A stretch of DNA of 64,000 bases from Streptantibioticus ferralitis (GTDB taxonomy: Bacteria; Actinomycetota; Actinomycetes; Streptomycetales; Streptomycetaceae), in NCBI RefSeq assembly GCF_029223525.1, contig NZ_JARHTQ010000003.1, forward strand, positions 124,001 to 188,000, in the 5' to 3' direction. Position numbers and translations under genes: made by a program. Positions 1 to 9,301 of the stretch are shown here, piece by piece. A model generated the notes under the pieces. That model searched no databases. It was not told the origin of the DNA and saw only the letters and a program-made list of their open reading frames with translations. Position 1 is the first letter of the stretch. Each line of letters opens with the position of its first letter.

Positions 1-45
1 CTGAACAGCTACGTCAGTGCCTGGCAGGCCGCGACCGGCAGCTAG
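1..45 (+). CDS. 3' end of an unidentified gene (partial)
   Basis: The frame is open from the window edge and ends in TAG at 43-45, giving a C-terminal tail LNSYVSAWQAATGS. It is followed by a 75-bp gap before the HAD phosphatase gene on the same strand. Too little is visible to name a family. Confidence 0.35.
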   Translation: MNSYVSAWQAATGS

Positions 46-120
46 GCTCGGAGGGGTCCGGGGCGCCCCGAGCGGGGCCGCCCCGGACCCGAACACCCCA
101 GCCGAGAAGGAGTCGTCCCC

Positions 121-900
121 GTGGCAGAGCGCAAGCCGATCGAATCCTGGCTCACCGACATGGACGGGGTGCTGATCCACGAGGGCACCCCGATCCCCGG
201 GGCGGACGAGTTCCTCAAGCGGTTGCGCGAGTCCGGCAAGCCCTTCCTGGTGCTCACCAACAACTCCATCTACACCCCGCGCGACCTGCACGCCAGACTG
301 TCCCGGATGGGTCTTGTGGTGCCGGAGGAGAACATCTGGACCTCCGCACTGGCCACCGCGAAGTTCCTCGACGACCAGCGCCCCGGCGGCACCGCCTACG
401 TCATCGGCGAGGCGGGCCTGACCACGGCGCTGCACGACATCGGCTACATCCTGTCCGACGTCGAACCGGACTACGTCGTCCTCGGAGAGACCCGCACCTA
501 CAGCTTCGAGGCGCTGACCAAGGCCATCCGCCTGATCGACGCGGGCGCCCGCTTCATCGCCACCAACCCCGACGAGGTCGGCCCCTCCGCCGAGGGCGCC
601 CTGCCCGCCACCGGCTCGGTCGCCGCGCTGATCACCAAGGCGACGGGCAAGGACCCGTACTTCGTCGGCAAGCCGAACCCCCTGATGATGCGGGCCGGAC
701 TGAACGCCATCGGCGCCCACTCCGAGACCTCCGCCATGATCGGCGACCGCATGGACACCGACGTCCTGGCCGGTCTGGAAGCCGGTATGGAAACGTTCCT
801 GGTCCTCACCGGCCTCACCCAGCCAGACGACGTGGAACGCCACCCGTTCCTGCCGTCCCGGGTGGTGAACTCGATCGCGGATCTGGTGGACCTGATCTGA
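121..900 (+). CDS. HAD-IIA family phosphatase (NagD-like)
   Basis: 259 residues with the haloacid-dehalogenase motifs in order: motif I DMDGV with D13 and D15 (nucleophile and acid/base), motif II LTNN at 45-48, motif III lysine K184 in GKPNP, and motif IV GDRMDTD around D209/D214. The cap between motifs II and III is of the C2/IIA size. The family hydrolyses sugar- or nucleotide-phosphates in the cytoplasm; the substrate cannot be told here. The GTG start at 121 has GAGAAGG about 10 bases upstream. It is probably a stand-alone gene or the tail of an operon with the partial gene at the left edge. Confidence 0.9.
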   Translation: MAERKPIESWLTDMDGVLIHEGTPIPGADEFLKRLRESGKPFLVLTNNSIYTPRDLHARLSRMGLVVPEENIWTSALATAKFLDDQRPGGTAYVIGEAGLTTALHDIGYILSDVEPDYVVLGETRTYSFEALTKAIRLIDAGARFIATNPDEVGPSAEGALPATGSVAALITKATGKDPYFVGKPNPLMMRAGLNAIGAHSETSAMIGDRMDTDVLAGLEAGMETFLVLTGLTQPDDVERHPFLPSRVVNSIADLVDLI

Positions 901-955
901 CCCGCGCGACGATGACGGCCCCGTAGGCTGGGGCCGATCATTTCGGGAGGACAGC

Positions 956-1315
956 ATGAGCGCAGCAGCGCAGCACGGAGCGTCTGACGGGCCGATCATT
1001 CCCATGCCGCCGTTGACGAGGGAGGGTCTGAGAGAAGCCGTCGCAACGCTGGTTCCCTCGCGACTGCCGGAAATGTTCGGGGATATGCAGCAGGCGTTCG
1101 ACTGGGCGGCCGATCAGGGCAGTACGGAGCCCATCCGGCGGTTTTTGATCCACTGGGGTTCGATTGTCGCCATTGAGCGCGATCCGCAAAGGGCGCGGAG
1201 ACTTCATGATGCGGAGCAGCGCATCGCTGATGCGGATCCGGCCGTAAGACGGGCAGCCGTCAAAGAGGTCGGAGAGATCGTCCGCAGCGCGCGCCAAGAG
1301 GTAGCGGGTGGCTGA
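956..1315 (+). CDS. DUF6247-like protein, first copy
   Basis: 119 residues, ATG preceded by a strong GGGAGGA. The core (about 20-115) is helical: a region around PLTREGLREAVATLVPSRL, then RFLIHWGSIVAIERDPQRA and a charged C-terminal helix. It resembles actinobacterial proteins annotated DUF6247 (family assignment from memory, function unknown). The third gene of this cassette (1552-1941) is a clear paralogue, sharing the pattern LREAVA-L-P and the H/L-H-W-S/G-x-V segment. Its stop overlaps the GTG of the next gene by 8 bases, so the two are translationally coupled. No membrane segment or signal peptide is seen. Confidence 0.75.
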   Translation: MSAAAQHGASDGPIIPMPPLTREGLREAVATLVPSRLPEMFGDMQQAFDWAADQGSTEPIRRFLIHWGSIVAIERDPQRARRLHDAEQRIADADPAVRRAAVKEVGEIVRSARQEVAGG

Positions 1316-1559
1316 TTGGCGGTGGGACTGGGATCCAAGCAAGGAATGGGTCACGAAGGGGATCCCAGACGCGGTGATCGCTGAGGTCGAGAAGATCGCC
1401 GCCGAACTTGCGGTAGTCAATTCCATGATCTACCTCGATGGGGCCGAATACACCGGACCGTCCCCAGGCGTGCGCATCGAGTGGCGGCCGAACGTCGCGG
1501 TTCGATATCTGACCGTCGTACGCGACGAATGCGTCTACGTGGTCGACATCATTGCGTGA
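1308..1559 (+). CDS. small protein between two DUF6247 paralogues, possible toxin-like partner
   Basis: 83 residues, GTG start inside the end of the upstream gene (overlap 1308-1315), so expression is coupled. The protein has an acidic/aromatic N-terminus (MADWRWDWDPSKEW), one helix, and a C-terminal run of beta-strand character (RYLTVVRDECVYVVDIIA). The size and the terminal strand pattern are reminiscent of RelE/ParE-fold toxins, but no catalytic residues can be assigned, so this is only a suggestion. The downstream gene starts within its stop region as well, making a tight three-gene unit. Confidence 0.65.
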   Translation: MADWRWDWDPSKEWVTKGIPDAVIAEVEKIAAELAVVNSMIYLDGAEYTGPSPGVRIEWRPNVAVRYLTVVRDECVYVVDIIA

Positions 1560-1941
1560 CCCCTATGCGCCGCGGCCGCGCGTCTCAACGCCGCCCGGAA
1601 CCGAAGCCGCCCTCAGGGAGGCAGTGGCGCGGCTCAGCCCTGTCAGCGTCGCCCAGTTCGATACTGAACTTCGGCAGGTGTTGAAGGCGGGGGCTCGGGC
1701 GGGAAACAGCGCAGCTCTGCACACCTTCCTGCATCGTTGGTCCGTCTTCGTCGTGATCAAGCGACAGCCGGAGCGCGCCACACGACTGCGGGAGTTCGAG
1801 CGGATCGTGAGTGAGTCCGAGGACCGGAAGGAACGACGAGCGGCAGCCGCCGGGATCGGGGCCTTGCTGGCTGAGGCCGAGGAGGCCGTCCGGCTGGCCG
1901 CCAGACCCGACTCGCCCCCCACGGGGGCGCCCGGCACATGA
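1552..1941 (+). CDS. DUF6247-like protein, second copy
   Basis: 129 residues from a TTG start that overlaps the upstream stop by 8 bases. It is paralogous to the protein at 956-1315: LREAVARLSPVSVAQFDTEL matches the first helix and FLHRWSVFVVIKRQPERA matches FLIHWGSIVAIERDPQRA. The C-terminal tail (about 105-129) is rich in Pro/Ala and not shared. No start other than TTG fits the coupling well, but the exact first residue is uncertain. The function is unknown. The paralogue-partner-paralogue order suggests duplication of an immunity-like or regulatory subunit around the small middle protein. Confidence 0.65.
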   Translation: MRDPYAPRPRVSTPPGTEAALREAVARLSPVSVAQFDTELRQVLKAGARAGNSAALHTFLHRWSVFVVIKRQPERATRLREFERIVSESEDRKERRAAAAGIGALLAEAEEAVRLAARPDSPPTGAPGT

Positions 1942-2001
1942 CGGTGGCATGCGGCGCGCGGTCGGCGGCCCGCTCCCCTCAGGTCCGCCGACCGGCGGCC
2001 C

Positions 2002-2547
2002 TCACCCTCGGGCGCTTGGACTGCGGGAGGTGTCCGGTGCGGCCGGGTGAGGTTCAGGGGAGTCCGTCGACCTGGGCAGCGGTGTCCGGAAGCGGACGAG
2101 CACCGCACCGTCCAGTGCGTGGTGCACCTGCACGCCGTCCAGTCGCGAACCGTCCACCGCGTGCCCGGACAGCTCATGGCACAGCTCTGCCGTGACATGC
2201 GAGGGAGGCGCGTGCAACGCGGCGGTGGCGGGTGCGTCGGGGGGCTGGTCGTATCCGTAGTCGGTGACCGAAACCGTGCAGCGGGTGTCGTCCATGCCGA
2301 GGGTGACGCGGTATCGCCGGGCGTAGCCGTAGTCCAGAACATAGCGGCAGGCGAGGGCGGTTGCCTCCGCGATCTGCGCACAGGGCACGTCATGGGTGCC
2401 GATCGTGGTGAGCGCGGCGTGGGTCATCCGTTCCGCGAGGGCGTCGCTTCCGTCGGCACGTGCCAGCGAGAACGTCCAGCAGACATCCAACGTCGAGCGT
2501 CTGGGATCGGACAGCGGAAGGCGTGCGGCAGCAGTGCCCTTCACCAT
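2002..2547 (-). CDS. ATP-binding-like protein (degenerate anti-sigma/HATPase fold), uncertain
   Basis: 181 residues. The stretch from about 20 to 155 has the strand-helix order of the RsbW/HATPase_c anti-sigma fold common in Streptomyces: a helical segment with AQIAEATALACRYVLDYG, strands RYRVTLGMDDTRCTVSVTDYG, and a terminal strand DGAVLVRFRTPLP. The N-box asparagine and a clear G1 box are not evident, so it may not bind ATP. It lies convergent with the DUF6247 cassette. The identity is an inference from fold-like patterns only. Confidence 0.5.
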   Translation of the reverse strand: MVKGTAAARLPLSDPRRSTLDVCWTFSLARADGSDALAERMTHAALTTIGTHDVPCAQIAEATALACRYVLDYGYARRYRVTLGMDDTRCTVSVTDYGYDQPPDAPATAALHAPPSHVTAELCHELSGHAVDGSRLDGVQVHHALDGAVLVRFRTPLPRSTDSPEPHPAAPDTSRSPSARG

Positions 2548-2823
2548 GGCTGGACCACGTCCTGCGTCGTCGGGGGTATGCGGCTGTACTCAGGTGCGGT
2601 GGCGACACGGTGGCCGGGGTCCTGGGCCACACACATAACCCTAGAACAGGCCAACGGCCAACGGGTAGAGCGAGTTGACGCCAAGTCAAAACTCGGCCAC
2701 GCACGGCGACGCCTCGCTGGTGCGGGCGTGCGGCGGTGGGCGGCTGCCCGGCGGTCCCGACCGATGGTCCGGTTTCGCGAGTCGTCGCAAATCGTGCAGT
2801 GGCGGGTCGTTGTGCGCTCTGAC

Positions 2824-3588
2824 TCAGTTGTCCCGTAGAGCGTCAGAATCAAGGGAGTTGTCCACTATCCGGCGAGCCAGTTCGGACAACCGGAGCCGAT
2901 GGGTGCGCGCATAGCGGCGCAGTGCGAGGAACGCGGTGTCCACGCCGACCCCCCACCGCTCGGCGAGTACGCCTTTCGCCTGTTCCACCACGACCCTGCT
3001 GTCGAGCGCCGACTGGAGCTGGTCGGCGAGCAACCCACTGCGGGCGATGGCCCGTTGCCGCAGTATCCCTATCGTCGCGGCGTCCGCGAGCGACTGGGCC
3101 AGTGCCACGTCACCGGCGCGCGGCGGGCCCGGTTCGGTGCGGAACAGTTGCAGCGCGCCGATGGCCGTCTCCCGCAACCGCAGCGGTACGGCGTAGGTGC
3201 CGATGACACCGTGGCTGACCGCCTGTTCGGTGAACCGCGGCCACGGTGCCGGGCCCGCGGTCAGATCCACCGGCCCGATCACGGCCGCGGCGCGGTAGCA
3301 GTCCAGCGCCGGTCCGCCGTCCCGCTGCAGGTCCAGCAGTCCGCGCGGCCACTCGTGCCCCTCGCGGACGGCGACGGTGCGCAACTTGCCGTAGGCGTCG
3401 GCCAGTATCAACCCGGCGCCCGACACATCGAGGAGTTCCAGGCACCGGGCGCCGAGCCTGCGCAGGAACTCGGTCTCCTCGAAGTCGTCCGCCAGGGTGT
3501 CGGCCAGCTCGACAAACGTTTCGGCTAACCGTTGTTCCCTCGGGTGTTCCGCCGGGTCCCTGGGGATCGTGCTCATGACACCACTCAC
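2824..3588 (-). CDS. GAF and ANTAR domain regulator
   Basis: 254 residues: a GAF sensor domain (about 25-175) followed by an ANTAR RNA-binding domain (about 188-245), with the typical helix around ALDSRVVVEQAKGVLAERWGV and the conserved A-x-x-x-L-R-x-Y-A-R segment. ANTAR proteins bind paired hairpins in nascent mRNA and prevent termination. The target is not visible here. A second in-frame ATG lies at residue 5 and either could be the start. No adjacent kinase is present. It is followed downstream (gene orientation) by about 275 bp without a gene. Confidence 0.85.
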   Translation of the reverse strand: MSGVMSTIPRDPAEHPREQRLAETFVELADTLADDFEETEFLRRLGARCLELLDVSGAGLILADAYGKLRTVAVREGHEWPRGLLDLQRDGGPALDCYRAAAVIGPVDLTAGPAPWPRFTEQAVSHGVIGTYAVPLRLRETAIGALQLFRTEPGPPRAGDVALAQSLADAATIGILRQRAIARSGLLADQLQSALDSRVVVEQAKGVLAERWGVGVDTAFLALRRYARTHRLRLSELARRIVDNSLDSDALRDN

Positions 3589-3678
3589 ATCCGCTTGCCG
3601 CGCGGCCCTGGAGGGCGCCGGATTTCTGCCGGAATAGTAGCCGCGCCTGCCCGGCGGGATCCCGCGGCGCCGGGGGAG

Positions 3679-4881
3679 CTATCGCGGGCGGGCCAGCAGC
3701 AGGAGGACCGAGTCATCGCCGAGGGTGCCGCCGACATGCCCGAGCAGATCGGCGTAGAGGCGGCCGACCGCCGCCTCCAGGTCGCGCGCCGCACCCGCCA
3801 CCAGCGTGCCGACCCGGTCGGCGAGCGGGTAGAAGCCGCCGTGCCGTGGATCGCGGGCCTCGACGACCCCGTCGGTGCACAGCACCAGCACCTCGTCCGG
3901 ACCGAGCGGCACCCGCCACGGTTCCGGCGCGCCGGAGACGAAGCCGGTGAGCCCCAGCGGCACCCACGGCTCCGGCGGATCGAGCGAGGTCACCCGCCCG
4001 TCCGGGGAAACCCGAAGCGGCGGTACGTGCCCGTAGTGCAGCAGTGCGATCTCGCCGGAGCGGTCCGCCCGGGGGGCGGTGGGTGCGAGGGGCAGGGCCG
4101 AACCGTGCCGCCCGGTCACGGTCGGGGCGGGGTGCGCCGGTGCCGCCGGGAACTCCGTGGGGAACTCCAGGAACAGTGCCGTGGTGAACTCGCCGTCCAG
4201 GACGTGCCGCCGCACGCTGGCGTCCACCCGCTGTGCCACCCGGGCCAGGCCGCCCTCGTCGTACGCGGCCTCCCGGAACGCGCCCATCACCACGGCCGAG
4301 GTCTGCACCGCCTCAAGCCCCTTGCCGCGTACGTCGCCGACCAGCGCCCGTACCCCGTGCGGGGTGTCCAGGACCGCGTACAGATCGCCGCCGATCTGCG
4401 CCGCGTCCGCGGCCGAGGCGTACCGCACCGCCAGGCTGACGTTGCCGACCCGGGGCCCCGGTGGGCGCAGCAGTGCTCGCTGGGCTGCCTCCGCGACGGT
4501 GACCACCGCGCGGTACTGCTCGGTGCGGACCTCACGCCACCACGCCGCGTACGCGCTGAACAGCACCACGGCGAGATAGCTGATGGCCATCCCGGCCAGG
4601 ATCCGACGGTCCTGGGTGTTCAGCACGCCGTCGTACGGCACCAGCGCGGCCTGGACCGCGGCGCCGAGCAGCCCGATCAGCAGGGTGCGCCTCCAGGTGG
4701 TGGTGACCACGGCCAGCGCGGGCGCCATGACCATCATCGGGGCCAGGAAGTGGTTGCGTCCGGCGAGCAGATCGGCGGCGGCGACCGCGGCGATCGCGGT
4801 CAGAGGGATCGCCATGCCCTGATGGGTGGAGATGACGCCCCCCAGGGCGTCGATCGCCTTCCGGAATCCTCTGGTCCACAC
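3679..4881 (-). CDS. membrane PP2C/SpoIIE-type serine/threonine phosphatase
   Basis: About 400 residues. The N-terminal quarter holds four hydrophobic segments (about residues 20-115, for example AIPLTAIAAVAAADLLAG and ILAGMAISYLAVVLFSAYAAWW). The C-terminal two thirds is a SpoIIE-type PP2C domain with the acidic metal-binding motifs QIGGDLYAVLD, VGDVRGKGLEA, LCTDGVVEA and LGDDSVLLLL. Such enzymes dephosphorylate anti-anti-sigma factors; the partner is not in the window. I chose the GTG at 4881 because it precedes the first membrane segment and leaves an 81-bp divergent spacer to the penicillin-binding protein. No good ribosome site is seen, so the start is tentative. Confidence 0.85.
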   Translation of the reverse strand: MWTRGFRKAIDALGGVISTHQGMAIPLTAIAAVAAADLLAGRNHFLAPMMVMAPALAVVTTTWRRTLLIGLLGAAVQAALVPYDGVLNTQDRRILAGMAISYLAVVLFSAYAAWWREVRTEQYRAVVTVAEAAQRALLRPPGPRVGNVSLAVRYASAADAAQIGGDLYAVLDTPHGVRALVGDVRGKGLEAVQTSAVVMGAFREAAYDEGGLARVAQRVDASVRRHVLDGEFTTALFLEFPTEFPAAPAHPAPTVTGRHGSALPLAPTAPRADRSGEIALLHYGHVPPLRVSPDGRVTSLDPPEPWVPLGLTGFVSGAPEPWRVPLGPDEVLVLCTDGVVEARDPRHGGFYPLADRVGTLVAGAARDLEAAVGRLYADLLGHVGGTLGDDSVLLLLARPR

Positions 4882-4962
4882 ATTCAGAACATATCGGGTT
4901 CGAACCTGTGAGATCGCACCGAGTTGGAACCAACCACCTCTCCACGGGCGTTGTTGACTGGG

Positions 4963-6420
4963 ATGAACAAGACGATCAGGCGCACAGCGGTCTTCTGCTT
5001 CCTGCTGGTCATCGCCCTCTTGGCGCGGGTGACGTGGGTGCAGGAGGTCGATGGCCAGGCACTCGCGGACGACAAGTACAACCGGCGGAACATGATCGCG
5101 CAGTACGCGAACCCGTTCGGCGACATCATCGTGGGCGGACAACCGGTGACGGGGTCGGCCCAGACCTCCAACGGCGACTTCAAGTACAAGCGCACCTACA
5201 CCGACGGCCCGCTGTACTCGGCGGTCACCGGACGTATGTCGCAGGTCTACGGCGCGACCCAGCTTGAGGGCATCTACCAGGGCGTGCTCAACGGCACCGA
5301 CTCCCGTACCAAGAGCCTGCTCGACGTCGTCATCGGCAGCCACGGCAAGCCGGGTGATGTACTCACCACGATCGAGCCGGCCGTGCAGAAGACCGCGTAC
5401 AAGGGACTCGGCAACAAGAACGGCGCGGCCGTCGCCATCGACCCGAAGACCGGCAACATCCTGGCCATGGTCAGCACCCCCAGCTACGACCCGTCGAAGA
5501 TCGCCGGTGGCTCCAAGGCCGACGGCCAGGCGTGGCAGCAGTACAGCCAGGACAAGAGCCGGCCGTTGGACAACCGCGCACTGCGCCAGACCTATCCGCC
5601 CGGCTCCACCTTCAAGCTGGTCGTCGCGGCCGCCGCCCTGCAGGACGGCCTGTACTCGTCGATCGACCAGTCGACCAGCAGCCCCAACCCGTACACCCTG
5701 CCCGGTACGGTGAGCCGGCTCACCAACGAGAACCCTGCGGCGCCGTGCGAGAACGCCTCGATACGCACCGCCCTCGAATACTCCTGCAACACGGTGTTCG
5801 CCAAGATGGCCGTGGACCTGGGCCAGGACAAGGTCAAGGCGATGGCCGACGCCTTCGGCTTCGACAGTGGCAATCTGGACATTCCGGTACGGGCCGCGCA
5901 GAGCGTCTACCCGACGAAGATGCCGAAGTCCTCGCTCGCGCAGACCGGCATCGGCCAGTTCGACGTCCGGGCCACCCCGCTGCAGATGGCCATGGTGGTG
6001 TCCGCCATCGCCAACGGCGGCAAGCTGATGGCCCCGCACATGGTCTCCAAGGTCACCGACTCCGGCGGCGACCCGCTGCAGACCTTCGAACCGCAGCGCA
6101 AGTCGCAGCCCATCAGCGAGAGCACCGCCAAGCAGCTGCAGGACGCGATGGTCTCCGTCATCCAGAAGGGCACCGGCACCAACGCGCAGATCCCCGGCGT
6201 CGAGGTCGGCGGCAAGACCGGCACCGCCCAGCACGGCGTGGACAACGGCGACAACCCGTACGCCTGGTTCGTCTCCTACGCCAAGGACGGTTCCGGCAAG
6301 CAGGTCGCGGTCGCTGTCATGGTCGACGACCCGGACGCGGTCCGCTCCGAGATCAGCGGCAACGGGCTGGCCGGACCCATCGCCAAGTCGATGATGCAGG
6401 CCGCGCTGAAGACCTCCTGA
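4963..6420 (+). CDS. PbpA-like class B penicillin-binding protein (transpeptidase)
   Basis: 485 residues with an N-terminal membrane anchor (about 8-26), a short pedestal region, and a transpeptidase domain with all three active-site motifs: S215-TFK218, S274-C-N276 and K418-T-G420. It cross-links peptidoglycan outside the membrane. It matches the PbpA subfamily that in actinobacteria normally sits with rodA/ftsW and pkn genes. Here it stands alone, divergent from a phosphatase gene, so it is probably a paralogue of the canonical copy. ATG at 4963 gives MNKTIRR, typical of the family; a TTG 39 bases upstream is possible. Confidence 0.92.
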   Translation: MNKTIRRTAVFCFLLVIALLARVTWVQEVDGQALADDKYNRRNMIAQYANPFGDIIVGGQPVTGSAQTSNGDFKYKRTYTDGPLYSAVTGRMSQVYGATQLEGIYQGVLNGTDSRTKSLLDVVIGSHGKPGDVLTTIEPAVQKTAYKGLGNKNGAAVAIDPKTGNILAMVSTPSYDPSKIAGGSKADGQAWQQYSQDKSRPLDNRALRQTYPPGSTFKLVVAAAALQDGLYSSIDQSTSSPNPYTLPGTVSRLTNENPAAPCENASIRTALEYSCNTVFAKMAVDLGQDKVKAMADAFGFDSGNLDIPVRAAQSVYPTKMPKSSLAQTGIGQFDVRATPLQMAMVVSAIANGGKLMAPHMVSKVTDSGGDPLQTFEPQRKSQPISESTAKQLQDAMVSVIQKGTGTNAQIPGVEVGGKTGTAQHGVDNGDNPYAWFVSYAKDGSGKQVAVAVMVDDPDAVRSEISGNGLAGPIAKSMMQAALKTS

Positions 6421-6571
6421 GCCCATAGCACCCGGCGGGGTCAGCCGATTGGCGTGAATGTGTTGCGCCGCATGAACCTTGTGTGACGACGGGGCCCGAA
6501 TTGCTGGCCGCCGCTCACAGGTTCTGCATAGCCTGCCAACTGTTCCTTCTCCCCGACCAGTTGGAGGGCAA

Positions 6572-8083
6572 GTGCTGCGCAACAACGCGCGCAAAAGAAC
6601 CGTCGCCTCGACCGCGATGGCCGCCGCTTCCGCCCTTACGCTGTTGCTGGCGATCCCGGCGGCAGCCGGAACGCCAACCCCCGGCGCCCCGAGCATCGGC
6701 GACCCGTACTACCCGACGTACGGCAACGGCGGATACCGCGTCTCGCACTATGACCTGCGGTTGAAGTACCAGCCGAAGACCGACGAACTGCGCGGCACGG
6801 CGACGATCCTGGCGTCCGCCACGCAGGACCTGTCCCGCTTCGACCTCGACTTCTCCCTCGACGTCAGCAGCGTGCTGGTCAACGGGCGGCCGGCCGCCTT
6901 CACCGAGACCCCCGCGGCCCACAAGCTGCAGATCACCCCCAGCGCGCCGTTGGCCAAGGGCAGTGACGCCACGGTCGTCGTGCGCTACTCGGGCGTACCC
7001 TCCAAGGTCGTCGTGAGCGGCATCAACGGCTGGCTGCGCACCCCGGACGGTGCGGTCGCGGCGGACGAGCCGGAGGCGGCGTGGTGGTGGTTCCCCAGCA
7101 ACGACCACCCGCTCGACAAGGCCACCTACGACGTGTCGGTGGAGGTGCCCAAGGGCACCCAGGCGGTCAGCAACGGCGTACTGACCGACCAGCGGGACAC
7201 CGTGGACGGCACCCGCTACAGCTGGCGACAGGACCGGCCGCAGGCCACCTACCTCGCCACGCTCGCGGTCGGCAGGTTCGACATCACCACCGGGAGGACC
7301 GGCGACGGCATCCCGGTCTTCAACGCCTACAGCAAGGACCTCGGCGACAACGCGGCGGCGGCCCGGGCCAGCGTCGAGCGGTCGGCGGAGATCATCGACT
7401 GGGAGAGCGGGTACTTCGGCAAGTACCCGTTCAACGCGCTGGGCGGCTACGTCCCCAACGTCAAGACCCACTATGCGCTGGAGACGCAGACCCGGCCGTT
7501 CTACAGCCCGGCGCAGTTCGCCCGCGGCTCCAACGCCTCGGTCGTCGTCCATGAACTCGCCCACCAGTGGTTCGGTGACGACGTCTCGCTTGAGCGCTGG
7601 CGGGACATCTGGCTGAACGAGGGCTTCGCCACCTACGCCCAGTGGCTCTGGTCGGACTACCAGGGCGAGGGCACCACCCAGCAGCTCGCCGACTACGTCT
7701 ACGCCCAGCACCCGGCGAACGACCCGTTCTGGAAGGTCAAGCCGGGCGACCCGGGTGCGGCCCACCAGTTCGACGACGCGGTCTACGACCGAGGCGCCGC
7801 CGCGATCCAGGCGCTGCGCACGACCGTCGGCGACAAGGCGTTCTTCCAGCTCCTCAAGGCGTGGACCAAGGAACACGCCTATGGAAACGGCGACTTCGCG
7901 GACTTCCAGGGCCTCGCGGAGAAGATCTCCGGCAAGCCGCTGGCCCGGCTGTTCCAGACCTGGCTGTTCACCCCGGAGCGCCCGGCCGCGGCCGCGGCGG
8001 CCAGGGCCGGGCTGCGTGCGTCGGCCGTGGTCGGGCACCAGCCGAAGTCGTGGCAGCAGATCCACGCCGCGTACCGCCGCTGA
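6572..8083 (+). CDS. secreted M1 family metallopeptidase
   Basis: 503 residues. The GTG at 6572 follows GGAGGG with good spacing and starts a signal peptide (basic RNNARKR then a hydrophobic stretch ending about residue 33). The gluzincin motif H327-E-L-A-H331 with the third zinc ligand E350 in WLNEGFA fits HExxH-x18-E of M1 aminopeptidases. An N-terminal beta domain (about 45-240) precedes it. It is exported and would trim peptides outside the cell. It is shorter than full-length aminopeptidase N (the ERAP C-terminal domain is missing), as is usual for this secreted actinobacterial group. Confidence 0.9.
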   Translation: MLRNNARKRTVASTAMAAASALTLLLAIPAAAGTPTPGAPSIGDPYYPTYGNGGYRVSHYDLRLKYQPKTDELRGTATILASATQDLSRFDLDFSLDVSSVLVNGRPAAFTETPAAHKLQITPSAPLAKGSDATVVVRYSGVPSKVVVSGINGWLRTPDGAVAADEPEAAWWWFPSNDHPLDKATYDVSVEVPKGTQAVSNGVLTDQRDTVDGTRYSWRQDRPQATYLATLAVGRFDITTGRTGDGIPVFNAYSKDLGDNAAAARASVERSAEIIDWESGYFGKYPFNALGGYVPNVKTHYALETQTRPFYSPAQFARGSNASVVVHELAHQWFGDDVSLERWRDIWLNEGFATYAQWLWSDYQGEGTTQQLADYVYAQHPANDPFWKVKPGDPGAAHQFDDAVYDRGAAAIQALRTTVGDKAFFQLLKAWTKEHAYGNGDFADFQGLAEKISGKPLARLFQTWLFTPERPAAAAAARAGLRASAVVGHQPKSWQQIHAAYRR

Positions 8084-8156
8084 GGTCGGCTCAAAGCAGA
8101 ACCGGGCAGTCACCCCAAGTGACGGTTTGAGTGGGCGGTGCGGCTATACAGGCAGC

Positions 8157-9278
8157 ATGACCGACGCCATGACCGCACCGCCCGAGTCCATCGAGCTGGA
8201 CGTCAACCGACACGACCCGGCCTACCGCGGCTGGCTCAGGGAGGCCGTCGGCAAGGTCCAGGCCGACGCCAACCGCTCCGCCGACACCCATCTGCTGTCG
8301 GTGCCGCTGCCTGTGGAATGGGGCATCGACCTCTATCTGAAGGACGAGTCCACCCACCCCACCGGCAGCCTGAAGCACCGACTGGCCCGGTCCCTCTTCC
8401 TCTACGGCCTGTGCAACGGGTGGATCCGCCCGGGACGCCCGGTGATCGAGGCGTCCAGCGGTTCCACGGCGGTCTCCGAGGCGTACTTCGCGAAGCTGAT
8501 CGGAGTGCCGTTCATCGCGGTCATGGCCGCGTCCACCAGTCGCGCCAAGATCGACCTGATCGAGTTCCAGGGCGGCAGCTGCCACCTGGTCGACAACCCC
8601 TGCGAGGTCTACGAGGCCGCCGCCCGGCTCGCCGACGAGACCGGCGGCCACTACATGGACCAGTTCACCTACGCGGAACGGGCCACCGACTGGCGCGGCA
8701 ACAACAACATCGCCGAGTCGATCTTCCGCCAGATGTCCGCGGAACGGCACCCCGAACCGTCCTGGATCGTCGCCACGGCGGGCACCGGCGGCACATCCGC
8801 GACCATCGCCCGGTACATCCACTACACCCAGCGCGACACCGGCGTCTGCGTGGCCGACCCGGAGAACTCCGCGTTCTTCGAAGGCTGGCGCACCGGCGAC
8901 GACTCGGTCACCACCGACCACGGCTCCCGCATCGAAGGCATCGGCCGCCAGCGCGTCGAGCCCAGCTTCATCCCCGGCGCCGTGGACCGCATGATGCGGG
9001 TCCCCGATGCCGCCGCCATCGCCACCATCCACACCCTGGAACGCCTGCTCGGCCGCAAGACCGGCGCGTCCACCGGCACCGGCACCTGGGCCGCGTTCCG
9101 GATCATCGCGGAGATGCTCGCCCACGGCGAGCGGGGCAGCGTGGTCACGCTGCTGTGTGATCCGGGTGAGCGTTATCTCGACAAGTACTACTCGCAGGAA
9201 TGGCTTGCCTCCCAACGCATCGACGTCGCGCCGTACGCGGCGCGGCTGGAAAGGTTCCTGACGGAGGGACGCTTGTAG
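8157..9278 (+). CDS. PLP-dependent cysteine synthase family protein
   Basis: 373 residues of the fold-type II PLP family. The Schiff-base lysine is K73 in TGSLKHR; the substrate loop is [12 protein letters not shown], and the phosphate-binding Gly-rich loop is [12 protein letters not shown]. The family includes cysteine synthase, cystathionine beta-synthase and related amino acid lyases. The lack of a neighbouring cysE leaves the substrate open. The ATG at 8157 has no clear ribosome site; a TTGAGT at 8127 and TATACA at about 8146 might form a promoter close to a leaderless start (weak). The gene is convergent with the TauE gene, with only 23 bp between them. Confidence 0.85.
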   Translation: MTDAMTAPPESIELDVNRHDPAYRGWLREAVGKVQADANRSADTHLLSVPLPVEWGIDLYLKDESTHPTGSLKHRLARSLFLYGLCNGWIRPGRPVIEASSGSTAVSEAYFAKLIGVPFIAVMAASTSRAKIDLIEFQGGSCHLVDNPCEVYEAAARLADETGGHYMDQFTYAERATDWRGNNNIAESIFRQMSAERHPEPSWIVATAGTGGTSATIARYIHYTQRDTGVCVADPENSAFFEGWRTGDDSVTTDHGSRIEGIGRQRVEPSFIPGAVDRMMRVPDAAAIATIHTLERLLGRKTGASTGTGTWAAFRIIAEMLAHGERGSVVTLLCDPGERYLDKYYSQEWLASQRIDVAPYAARLERFLTEGRL

Positions 9279-9301
9279 TCTGCGGTGTTGAACAACCGCG
9301 A

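Noticed and set aside
3679-6696. A 1005-residue minus-strand ORF
   Set aside because: Its first 600 codons are antisense to the well-defined penicillin-binding protein gene; only the phosphatase part (to 4881) is credible.
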